A stretch of 64,000 bases of DNA from Rhodobiaceae bacterium. GTDB taxonomy: Bacteria > Pseudomonadota > Alphaproteobacteria > Rhizobiales > Tepidamorphaceae. The first letter of the stretch is position 1; the number at the start of each line of letters is the position of its first letter. This document shows, piece by piece, positions 41,767 to 49,582 of the stretch. The stretch is from NCBI GenBank assembly GCA_020637855.1, contig JACKJR010000003.1, positions 252,342-316,341 of the forward strand, given 5' to 3'. Under the pieces are notes generated by a model, which was not told the DNA's origin, did not search any database, and saw nothing but the letters and a program-made list of their open reading frames with translations. The position numbers were made by a program, and so were the translations under genes.

Positions 41767-42035
41767 AGGGCCTCAACCCAATTGGGATTTGGAGCGTGGT
41801 ATGAGGCAACATCGCTCAGTTTCAGGAGCGAAAGCGCAGGAAGGGTGCTCCCCTTTCAAGCTTTCGCGACGCCGAAATGGGCGATTTTTCCCATATCCTT
41901 TCCGGGCGCGGCGGATTTTGCCTCTGAATGCGTTGTGCTCCGCTTGTGGTGATCTGCACCACGGCGCGAACCGCGCCTGTTCAGATGCAAAATCCGGCAC
42001 GTGCCACGCCCTGAACCTAATTGGGTTGAGGCCCT
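41767..42035. repeat. 269-base palindromic element with terminal inverted repeats (MITE-like or structured RNA)
   Basis: The ends match in inverted orientation: 41767-41786 against 42016-42035 agree at 19 of 20 bases, and similarity continues inward to a shared GCGTGG (41794-41799 and the complement at 42004-42009). Inside lie nested hairpins: GCGAAAGC/GCTTTCGC around 41828-41868; a 16-base arm 41913-41928 pairing with 41980-41995 at 15 of 16; and small stems GTGGTG/CACCAC and GGCGCG/CGCGCC within it. There is no coding frame. It fills the space between the L,D-transpeptidase and DUF6898 genes exactly. It could be a non-autonomous transposon, a rhizobial intergenic mosaic-type repeat or a structured RNA. 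Confidence 0.75.
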
Positions 42036-42038
42036 AGC

Positions 42039-42269
42039 ATGCCGCCTGCAGGCGGATCAGATCGTGATCGCCGGGCGCCTTCGGGTCAGCCCGGCGAAAT
42101 CATTCTGGAATTTTTCCCGATCGGCAAAATGATCCGTGTGGTTGCAGTCGATGCAGCCAGCGGGCTCGAGGCCACGATTATGGGGCCGGCGAATGCATCG
42201 CGCGCCGATCTTGAGCGTGTTGCCGTGCGAAAACTCAGGATGATGCTGGCGCGCGGCGGGCGCCCATAG
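42039..42269 (+). CDS. Small DUF6898-like protein
   Basis: A 76-residue protein. The C-terminal 55 residues (EIILEFFPIGKMIRVVAVDA, then SGLEATIMGPANASRADLERVAVRKL) match a small conserved alphaproteobacterial family (DUF6898); the first 18 residues are polar and variable. The start codon begins 3 bases after the palindromic element, so the element may have replaced the original leader. Function unknown. Homologues often sit before glyA. Confidence 0.72.
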   Translation: MPPAGGSDRDRRAPSGQPGEIILEFFPIGKMIRVVAVDAASGLEATIMGPANASRADLERVAVRKLRMMLARGGRP

Positions 42270-42434
42270 GCTATTGTTGGAAAAAGTCCTTTTGTCGCAA
42301 TCGAACTACCCGGATTGCCTTTTTTGCGGCATGTAGCCGATGATTGCGGGGCGAAGACGGCATGGGAGGCGGCTTTGCACCTGCGCGCAACGGTGCGCAT
42401 GCGACATATTCCCGATAAAGAGAAAGAAGTGACG

Positions 42435-43709
42435 ATGTCCGACTTTTTCCATGACGATCTTGCCAAGACCGATCCGGAACTGGCGGAGGCCATTCACGGC
42501 GAATTCGTTCGCCAGCGCGATGAAATCGAGCTGATCGCCTCGGAAAACATCGTTTCCAAGGCGGTGATGCAGGCGCAAGGGTCGGTTCTCACCAACAAAT
42601 ATGCCGAAGGCTATCCGGGCCGGCGCTATTATGCGGGCTGCGAGCATGTCGATGTTGCGGAGCAGCTTGCCATCGAGCGCGCGAAAAAGCTGTTCAACTG
42701 CTCTTTCATCAACGTGCAGCCGCATTCGGGTGCGCAGGCCAACCAGGCGGTGTTCATGGCGCTGCTGCAGCCGGGCGATACCTTCATGGGGCTTGATCTT
42801 GCCTGTGGCGGACACCTGACGCACGGGTCTCCGGTCAACCAGTCGGGCAAGTGGTTCAAGCCGGTTCCCTACAAGGTTACGAAGGATACCAACCGCATCG
42901 ACATGGATGAGGTTCGCGACCTTGCGAAGAAGGAAAGCCCGAAGGTCATCATTGCAGGTGGTTCGGCCTATCCGCGCCAGATCGATTTCAAGGCGTTCCG
43001 GGAGATCGCCGATGAGGTTGGCGCCTTCTTCATGGTCGATATGGCACACTTCGCCGGTCTCGTTGCCGGCGGACAGCATCCCAATCCGCTCGATCACGCT
43101 CATGTGGTCACCACCACGACCCACAAGACCCTGCGCGGTCCGCGCGGGGGCATGATCCTTTCCAATGACGAGGCGCTCGGCAAGAAGATCAACTCCGCCG
43201 TGTTCCCCGGCCTGCAGGGCGGCCCGCTGATGCATGTCATCGCCGGCAAGGCAGCTGCCTTTGGTGAAGCTCTGAAGCCGTCCTTTAAAACGTATGCGGC
43301 CCAGGTTGTTGCCAACGCCAAGGCGCTTGCCGAAGCGCTGCGAAGCGACGGGATCGATCTCGTTTCCGGCGGCACGGACACACACGTTGTTCTTGCCGAT
43401 ATGCGCCCCAAGAAGGTGACCGGTGTCGATGCCGAACAGGCTCTGAAGCGTTCGCATATCACCTGCAACAAGAACGGCGTCCCGTTCGATCCCGAAAAGC
43501 CGATGGTCACTTCGGGGGTGCGTCTTGGCTCACCGGCAGGCACGACCCGCGGCTTCGGAGAGGCCGAATTCGCTGAAATCGGCAAGATGATCGCCGATGT
43601 GGTCAATGGCCTTGCGGCCAACCGCGAGGGCGACAACGGTGCGGTCGAGGCAGAGGTGCGCGAGCGCGTCGCGGCGTTGACGAAGCGCTTCCCGATCTAC
43701 GATCTGTGA
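42435..43709 (+). CDS. glyA: Serine hydroxymethyltransferase
   Basis: A 424-residue PLP enzyme that interconverts serine and glycine with tetrahydrofolate, the main source of one-carbon units. PLP-binding Lys231 is in TTTTHKTLRGPRGG; the N-terminal IASENIVSKAVMQAQGS and YYAGCEHVD blocks are diagnostic. The start at 42435 follows AAAGAGAAAGAAG; a 40-residue upstream extension is rejected as non-conserved. It ends at two successive hairpins before nrdR. Confidence 0.97.
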   Translation: MSDFFHDDLAKTDPELAEAIHGEFVRQRDEIELIASENIVSKAVMQAQGSVLTNKYAEGYPGRRYYAGCEHVDVAEQLAIERAKKLFNCSFINVQPHSGAQANQAVFMALLQPGDTFMGLDLACGGHLTHGSPVNQSGKWFKPVPYKVTKDTNRIDMDEVRDLAKKESPKVIIAGGSAYPRQIDFKAFREIADEVGAFFMVDMAHFAGLVAGGQHPNPLDHAHVVTTTTHKTLRGPRGGMILSNDEALGKKINSAVFPGLQGGPLMHVIAGKAAAFGEALKPSFKTYAAQVVANAKALAEALRSDGIDLVSGGTDTHVVLADMRPKKVTGVDAEQALKRSHITCNKNGVPFDPEKPMVTSGVRLGSPAGTTRGFGEAEFAEIGKMIADVVNGLAANREGDNGAVEAEVRERVAALTKRFPIYDL

Positions 43710-43714
43710 TATCT

Positions 43715-43785
43715 CTCTGAAAGATTTCAGAGTTTCCTTTGAGAATCAGTGCCCCGTGGCTTAATGCTGCGGGGCATATTTTTTT
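43715..43785 (+). terminator. Two tandem hairpins after glyA, the second a strong terminator
   Basis: CTCTGAAA/TTTCAGAG (43715-43732) is followed by TTTCCTTT. Then TGCCCCG/CGGGGCA (43750-43776) is followed by TATTTTTTT. The second is a good intrinsic terminator only 17 bases before the nrdR start codon, leaving no room for a promoter after it. Confidence 0.82.
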
Positions 43786-43801
43786 GAAACAGGGATAGCT
43801 T

Positions 43802-44299
43802 ATGCGTTGCCCGTTCTGCGGAAGCCACGACACGCAGGTCAAGGATTCAAGGCCGACCGAGGACAACACGGCGATCCGCCGCAGGCGGGTTTGCCCCGAC
43901 TGCGGCCAGCGCTTCACGACATTCGAGCGCGTTCAGCTGCGCGAACTGACCGTCATCAAGACGAACGGGCGGCGGGTTCCCTTCGATCGCGACAAGCTGT
44001 TGCGGTCAATCCAGGTCGCGATGCGCAAGCGTCCTGTCGAATCCGAGCGCATCGAACGTTTGGTGTCCGGGCTCGTCAGGGCACTTGAAAGCATGGGCGA
44101 GAGCGAGGTTCCATCCGCGACCATCGGCAAAATGGTGATGGAATCGCTGGCCGAAATCGATCAGGTTGCCTATGTGCGCTTTGCATCGGTGTACAAGAAC
44201 TTCCACGAAGTGAAGGATTTCGCCGAGTTCATCGGCTCGATGCCTGGCGATGAGGATGACGAGCAACCCACCCGCAAGAGCCGCAGGCTTGACGACTGA
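43802..44299 (+). CDS. nrdR: Transcriptional repressor NrdR
   Basis: A 165-residue repressor of ribonucleotide reductase genes. The zinc ribbon has CPFC and CPDC; an ATP-cone follows (TVIKTNGRRVPFDRDKLLRSI) that senses ATP/dATP. Length and the glyA-nrdR-ribD order are typical of rhizobia. A terminator immediately upstream suggests expression by read-through from glyA or from an overlapping promoter. Confidence 0.97.
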   Translation: MRCPFCGSHDTQVKDSRPTEDNTAIRRRRVCPDCGQRFTTFERVQLRELTVIKTNGRRVPFDRDKLLRSIQVAMRKRPVESERIERLVSGLVRALESMGESEVPSATIGKMVMESLAEIDQVAYVRFASVYKNFHEVKDFAEFIGSMPGDEDDEQPTRKSRRLDD

Positions 44300-45431
44300 C
44301 GACCGCTTTATGAAAGCGGCGCTGCGGCTTGCGCGGCGCAATCTCGGACAGACCTGGCCCAATCCCGCCGTTGGAGCGCTCATCGTCTCTCAGGACGAAA
44401 GCGGACATTTCATGATCACGGGAAAGGGAGCCACCGCGCGTGGCGGGCGCCCGCATGCGGAACGCATTGCGCTCGAAATGGCAGGCGAGGCTGCCCGGTG
44501 TGCAACCTGCTATGTCACGCTGGAACCCTGCGCCCATCATGGCCGCACGCCGCCATGCGCGCAGGCGCTTGTCGATGCCGGTGTGGGGCGGGTGGTCATT
44601 GGTGCCGGTGATCCGGACAGCCGTGTCGCGGGTAAAGGCATCGAACTGATGAGATCTGCCGGCATCGTGGTGGAGACAGGCGTTATGGGTGATGAGGCCG
44701 CGCTGCTCTCTGCAGGCCATATCCTCCGGGTCAGGAACCGGCGGCCGTTCGTGACGCTGAAAATGGCGCTGACGGCTGACGGCATGTTTGCCGGGCAGGG
44801 CCACAAGGAAATCTCGATCACCGGAAAGGAAACGCGCGCCTATGTGCATATGATGCGCGCCTGCCATGACGCTGTCCTGACCGGGAGAGGGACGGTTCAA
44901 ACCGATGACCCGCAGTTGACCTGCCGGTTGCAGGGCATGGAATATAAATCGCCGGTGCGGGTGGTTCTGGACAGCCGTTTTACTCTCGGGAGCATCTTAC
45001 TGCTGTTTCAAGGCAGGCCGCCGGTCTGGATCGTCGGGCTCGCCGGATACGCGGAAAACGCCAAAGCGCTGGAACAGGCAGGGGCCCGCATTCTATTTGC
45101 TGATGGTGGGATGGAGAGGCCTGGTGTGCAGCAGGTGCTGGAAATATTGGCGCGGGAGGGGATCACGCGGCTGATGGTCGAGGCGGGTGGAGAGGTGGCC
45201 GAAGCGTTCCTTGCGTCCGGTCTGGTGGACGAGATCGTCGTTGCGCGCTCGCCCCGGACGCTCGCCCAAATCGCACCGGGTGCAGGCGCGGGCAGGGCAG
45301 CACCGCTGCTTGATACGCTTGCCCGGAACCCTGATGGGAGTGCATATGAGCTGGTCGACACTTTCAAGCGGGGCGCCGATACGCTGACCGTCCTGCGCCG
45401 CCGGGGGCTGGTGTCCGGATTATTGGCGTAG
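44250..45431 (+). CDS. ribD: Bifunctional diaminohydroxyphosphoribosylaminopyrimidine deaminase / reductase
   Basis: A 393-residue riboflavin enzyme. The N-terminal deaminase domain has the zinc site HAERIAL and CYVTLEPCAHHGRTPPC; the C-terminal reductase domain has VTLKMALTADGM and TGRGTVQTDDPQLTCR. The start is uncertain: ATG at 44250 overlaps nrdR by 50 bases, and ATG at 44256 is possible; conserved sequence starts at DDRFMKAALRLARRN. Riboflavin genes follow directly. Confidence 0.93.
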   Translation: MRMTSNPPARAAGLTTDDRFMKAALRLARRNLGQTWPNPAVGALIVSQDESGHFMITGKGATARGGRPHAERIALEMAGEAARCATCYVTLEPCAHHGRTPPCAQALVDAGVGRVVIGAGDPDSRVAGKGIELMRSAGIVVETGVMGDEAALLSAGHILRVRNRRPFVTLKMALTADGMFAGQGHKEISITGKETRAYVHMMRACHDAVLTGRGTVQTDDPQLTCRLQGMEYKSPVRVVLDSRFTLGSILLLFQGRPPVWIVGLAGYAENAKALEQAGARILFADGGMERPGVQQVLEILAREGITRLMVEAGGEVAEAFLASGLVDEIVVARSPRTLAQIAPGAGAGRAAPLLDTLARNPDGSAYELVDTFKRGADTLTVLRRRGLVSGLLA

Positions 45432-45457
45432 ATGGCAGGCCTTGAGGCGCGGATTTC

Positions 45458-46084
45458 ATGTTCACCGGCATTATCACCGACATCGGGACCGTGGTCTCCA
45501 GCGAGACGAGCCCATCTGGCAGGCGTCTCGTGGTCGCATGCGCGTATGATCCAGAAAGGATCGACATGGGAGCATCGATCTGTTGTTCCGGCGCCTGCAT
45601 GACGGTCGTGGAAAAAGGGCGCGGCCATGCTGGCAGAGGCTGGTTTGCGGTTGATGTGTCGCCTGAATCCCTGGCCCGCACGACGCTCGGCGACTGGCGT
45701 GAAGGCACACGGGTCAATCTGGAGCGCTCGCTTGCCATGGGGACCGAGCTGGGGGGGCATCTGGTTACCGGCCATGTTGATGCCGTGGCTGCTGTCACGG
45801 AGCGTGCCGATGAAGGTGGAACGGCCCGCTTTACATTCGAAGTTCCGGCGAATCTCGCCCGATTCATTGCTGAAAAAGGCTCGGTTGCTCTCGATGGCAC
45901 ATCGTTGACGGTAAATTCCGTGGCCGGAAACGCATTTTCGGTGACGCTTATTCCCCACACACTCGGTGTAACCACCTGGGGTGAAAAGCATGCGGGGGAC
46001 AACATCAACCTTGAGGTCGATCTGATGGCGCGCTATGCCGCCCGGCTGATGGAATTCGGCGACCCTTCCGGTCGTGCCGAATAG
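45458..46084 (+). CDS. ribE: Riboflavin synthase alpha chain
   Basis: A 208-residue enzyme that turns two molecules of dimethylribityllumazine into riboflavin. Two lumazine-binding repeats are clear: MFTGIITDIGTV at the start, and LGGHLVTGHVDAVAAV opening the second half. SLTVNSVAGNAFSVTLIPHT matches the second repeat. It lies 26 bases after ribD and 15 bases before ribH. Confidence 0.95.
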   Translation: MFTGIITDIGTVVSSETSPSGRRLVVACAYDPERIDMGASICCSGACMTVVEKGRGHAGRGWFAVDVSPESLARTTLGDWREGTRVNLERSLAMGTELGGHLVTGHVDAVAAVTERADEGGTARFTFEVPANLARFIAEKGSVALDGTSLTVNSVAGNAFSVTLIPHTLGVTTWGEKHAGDNINLEVDLMARYAARLMEFGDPSGRAE

Positions 46085-46099
46085 AGGGATTGCACGCGG

Positions 46100-46552
46100 A
46101 TGAGCGAACGGCTGCTGATCATTGAATCACCCTACTACCCGGAGATTACGGAGGCGCTCAGACAAGGAGCGCTTGCCGCAATCGAGGCCGCTGGCGCCAC
46201 GGCCGACAGGGTGGAGGTGCCCGGCGTGCTCGAAATTCCCGCAGCGCTTTCGATGGCCGTTGCCTCGGTCCGGCGCGGGCAGGGGCCGGTCTATGACGGC
46301 TATGTCCTGCTTGGTTGCGTGATCCGCGGCGAGACGAGCCACTATGACATCGTCGCCAATGAATCCGCGCGCGCCGTGATGGATCTCAGCGTCGAATACC
46401 AGCTTGCCGTCGGTAACGGCATTCTGACCGTCAACAATGGTGACCAGGCGCGCGTGCGTTCGGACATCAACAAGAAAAACAAGGGCGGGGATGCGGCGCG
46501 TGCGGCTCTTGCCATGATTTCCCTGCGCCGTTGTCTTGCGGGGCTTGCATAA
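46100..46552 (+). CDS. ribH: 6,7-dimethyl-8-ribityllumazine synthase
   Basis: A 150-residue lumazine synthase. The active-site blocks VPGVLEIPAALSMA and GCVIRGETSHYDIVANES (with the catalytic His) are intact. Its TAA overlaps the nusB ATG by one base (TAATG). No FMN riboswitch precedes the riboflavin genes in this window. Confidence 0.95.
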   Translation: MSERLLIIESPYYPEITEALRQGALAAIEAAGATADRVEVPGVLEIPAALSMAVASVRRGQGPVYDGYVLLGCVIRGETSHYDIVANESARAVMDLSVEYQLAVGNGILTVNNGDQARVRSDINKKNKGGDAARAALAMISLRRCLAGLA

Positions 46553-47061
46553 TGTCGCCCGCGAAAACGCCTCGCAAGAACCAGCCGCGCGGCGGCAACA
46601 GGCGTTCTGTGGCTCGTCTCGGCGCGGTGCAGGCGCTTTACCAGATGGATATTGCCGGGGGTGATTTGCCTTCCACGCTGGCCGAGTTCGAAGCGCACAG
46701 ACTGGGCCGTGAGGTCGATGGCGATACCTATGGCGAAGCGGATGCCGGTTTCTTTCGTGATCTGGTGACAGGCGTCGTTCGCGAACAACGGCGCATCGAC
46801 CGTCTCGTCGATCTTGTGCTTGAAACATCCTGGCCGCTGAAACGCATCGATCTGACCTTGCGCAATATCCTGCGGGCCGGGACATACGAATTGCTCTTCC
46901 GCAGCGATGTGCCGGCGCGTGCCGCCATTAGTGAATATGTCGATGTGGCGCACGGGTTTTATGACGATGATGGACCGCGTCTTGTGAATGGTGTGCTGGA
47001 TGCGATTGCCCGCAGCGAGCGCTCCGGGGAAGTCGCCAGACGCGCCACGCCGGAAACGTGA
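46552..47061 (+). CDS. nusB: Transcription antitermination protein NusB
   Basis: A 169-residue all-helical protein that with NusE binds boxA RNA in rRNA antitermination. The blocks ARLGAVQALYQMDIAG and LTLRNILRAGTYELLFR with VLDAIAR are typical. The start at 46552 overlaps the ribH stop by one base. The ribH-nusB-thiL order is widely conserved. Confidence 0.96.
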   Translation: MSPAKTPRKNQPRGGNRRSVARLGAVQALYQMDIAGGDLPSTLAEFEAHRLGREVDGDTYGEADAGFFRDLVTGVVREQRRIDRLVDLVLETSWPLKRIDLTLRNILRAGTYELLFRSDVPARAAISEYVDVAHGFYDDDGPRLVNGVLDAIARSERSGEVARRATPET

Positions 47062-47082
47062 TCGCGTACGGACCGCAATGCC

Positions 47083-48069
47083 ATGTTCGATGAAGACAGG
47101 TTCATCCGCGAATGCCTTCGCCCGCTGGCAAGCGTCCCGGGGGCGGCGGGCTTTACCGATGACGCAGCGCTCATTCAGCCGCCTGAAGGCAAGTCGCTGA
47201 TCGCGACAGCCGACACCATCATTGCAGGCGTGCATTTCCCGGCTTCGGAGCGGGCCAACCTGATCGCGGCGCGGGCGATCCGGGTCAATGTGTCCGATCT
47301 GGTGGCGAAGGGAGCAGAACCGTTCGGTTATCTGCTGCATCTGAGTGTGCCGGCTGCGACCCGGGATGAATTCGGCAATGAATTTGCCGCCGCGCTTCAA
47401 TCTGCACATGAAACCTATGGTCTCAGGCTCTTTGGCGGCGATACGACCGTCGTGCCCGAAGGGGCGCCACTGAGTGTTTCCGTCACCATGCTGGGTATTG
47501 CCCCCGATGGAGGGCCAGTGCGCCGGTCCGGGGCAAAGCCAGGTGACGTGATTTTCGTCAGCGGCGAGATCGGCGATGCCGCGCTGGGGCTGCTGGTGGC
47601 GCGCGGTGACCCGATGCCGAAACTCGCTCCCGAGCACAGGAGCCATCTGGAAGCATCCTACCGCCTGCCACGGCCGCCTGTTGGCATACAGCCGGCCATC
47701 GTTGCCCATGCCCATGCGTCGATGGATATTTCCGATGGGCTCGTCGGCGATCTTGAGCGGATGTGCCAGGCAAGCGGCGTATCAGCACGAGTCAGTGCCT
47801 CCAAGGTGCCGCTGAGCGACGCAGTGCGCGAGGCCTGCGAGCGTGATGCGCGTCTCATGAAGGTCGTGCTGACAGGGGGCGACGACTATCAGGTGCTCGT
47901 CGCCGTTCCGCTCGACAAATCAATTGCGTTTGCCCGCGAAGCCCTGACACATGGACATACAGTCAAGGCGATCGGTACATGTGGCGATGGGCCACCCGAA
48001 GTCGTCGCTGTTGATGGCGCGGGCCAACCGTTGAGCTTTACGCATACGCGTTACACACATCGCGGCTGA
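47083..48069 (+). CDS. thiL: Thiamine-monophosphate kinase
   Basis: A 328-residue ATP-dependent kinase that makes thiamine diphosphate, the cofactor form. Family blocks: GFTDDAALIQ, ATADTIIAGVHF, RAIRVNVSDLVAKGA, LFGGDTTVVPEG, and SMDISDGLVGDL near the C-terminal domain. It follows nusB by 21 bases. Confidence 0.96.
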   Translation: MFDEDRFIRECLRPLASVPGAAGFTDDAALIQPPEGKSLIATADTIIAGVHFPASERANLIAARAIRVNVSDLVAKGAEPFGYLLHLSVPAATRDEFGNEFAAALQSAHETYGLRLFGGDTTVVPEGAPLSVSVTMLGIAPDGGPVRRSGAKPGDVIFVSGEIGDAALGLLVARGDPMPKLAPEHRSHLEASYRLPRPPVGIQPAIVAHAHASMDISDGLVGDLERMCQASGVSARVSASKVPLSDAVREACERDARLMKVVLTGGDDYQVLVAVPLDKSIAFAREALTHGHTVKAIGTCGDGPPEVVAVDGAGQPLSFTHTRYTHRG

Positions 48070-48087
48070 ATCGCGAAAGGACGTCTC

Positions 48088-49311
48088 TTGGCAACAGGCA
48101 CGGCAAGCCCCGATCCGGCGCTGATAGATGATGGCATTGCGCGCCACAACAGCATCGTTCTTGCCGGAGGGCAGATGCTGGGCGGTGCCTGCGCGACCAT
48201 TGTCATGACGCTTGGCGGTATTATCGGAACCACGCTTGCTCCCGACCCGGCATGGGCAACGCTGCCGATCACGTGCTTTGTTTTCGGACAGGCTCTGGCG
48301 ACGCTGCCTGCCGGACTGTACATGCGGCGCGTGGGCCGCCGCCTGGGCTTCATGGCAGGCTCGCTGTTTGCCGTTGCAGGCGGGCTGATTGGCACCGTGG
48401 CCCTGATGATGGCGCGGTTCGATCTGTTTTTGCTGGCGACGATGCTGTGCGGGTGTTTCCAGGCGCACATCCAGTATTACCGGTTTGCCGCAGCCGATTT
48501 GGCAAGCCCCGCGTTCCAGCCCAAAGCAATCTCCTGGGTGCTGATCGGAGGTGTGGCAGCTGCGATCCTTGGGCCGCAGTTGGTCATCTACAGCCGCGAT
48601 CTGCTGTTGCCTGTGACTTTCGCCGGTTCATTCCTGACGCTGGCCATCGTCGCGAGCCTGTCGTTTGTTCTGATGACGCAGGTGCGTGGCCCGGCTATCG
48701 GGATGCGAACAAGTTCGGGTGGGAGACCTCTGGGCGAGATCCTGCGCCAGCCCCGTCTTCTCGTCGCCATTGCCTGCGGCATGATCAGTTATTCGATGAT
48801 GAGCCTCGTGATGACGGCGGCGCCGATTGCGATGCTTGCCTGCAACTATGGTGTTTCCGATGCTGCGCTTGCCATTCAATGGCATGCGCTTGCCATGTTC
48901 ACCCCCAGTTTTTTCACCGGCCACCTGATCGCGCGTTTCGGCAAGGAACGTGTGAGCGCTGCAGGTATGTTCCTTCTTGCGGGATGTGGTGTTGTCGCGC
49001 TTTCCGGTGTCGAGCTTGCTCATTTCTGGGGAGCCTTGATCCTGCTAGGAATCGGTTGGAATTTCAGTTTTGTCGGCGCGACATCGATGGTGACGGAGTG
49101 CTGCAGGCCTGAAGAACGCAACAAAGTCCAGGCTGTGAACGAGTTTGCCGTTTTCGGGTCGGTTGCCCTTGCTTCCTTCATGTCAGGCAGGCTGATGTCG
49201 GCGTTTGGCTGGGAAACGGTCAATTACACCGTCTTTCCGATGGTATTACTGGCTCTGATGCTGATTGTCGTGCTGATTGTGCGCAGCCGGACGGTTTCCA
49301 GTCCCGCCTGA
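48088..49311 (+). CDS. Major facilitator superfamily transporter
   Basis: A 407-residue inner-membrane protein with about 12 hydrophobic segments and the MFS loop motif MRRVGRRLGFMAGS between helices 2 and 3. The start is TTG at 48088, with AAAGGA nine bases upstream; no better start is in frame. Substrate unknown; similar proteins are annotated only as MFS transporters. It lies 18 bases after thiL and is probably cotranscribed. Confidence 0.87.
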   Translation: MATGTASPDPALIDDGIARHNSIVLAGGQMLGGACATIVMTLGGIIGTTLAPDPAWATLPITCFVFGQALATLPAGLYMRRVGRRLGFMAGSLFAVAGGLIGTVALMMARFDLFLLATMLCGCFQAHIQYYRFAAADLASPAFQPKAISWVLIGGVAAAILGPQLVIYSRDLLLPVTFAGSFLTLAIVASLSFVLMTQVRGPAIGMRTSSGGRPLGEILRQPRLLVAIACGMISYSMMSLVMTAAPIAMLACNYGVSDAALAIQWHALAMFTPSFFTGHLIARFGKERVSAAGMFLLAGCGVVALSGVELAHFWGALILLGIGWNFSFVGATSMVTECCRPEERNKVQAVNEFAVFGSVALASFMSGRLMSAFGWETVNYTVFPMVLLALMLIVVLIVRSRTVSSPA

Positions 49312-49582
49312 ATTCAGCGGCCTTCCCTTGCGGTAAACCCTTAGCCCAAATGATGCAGGCCGGTATGTGCCTTGCCGGTTGCGTCAGCGGATGAGTTTTG
49401 GCAATGTCCGCGCCGACCGAAGGTCCGGCGGGGGCGGGGCCGGGGGAAATCGTTTGCCCGGCGCCATGCATTCGTTTGTTGGTTCACGGCTCGTTGTGTT
49501 CGGCACCGGCAATTGACCGGTGACTGAAGCGACGGCTTTCGCGCTTGCCGAGATTTCACTTTATTCACAAGGGTAGGACCCC

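Noticed and set aside
44200..46110. FMN riboswitch before the riboflavin genes
   Set aside because: No leader long enough exists: ribD overlaps nrdR, and the gaps before ribE and ribH are 26 and 15 bases.
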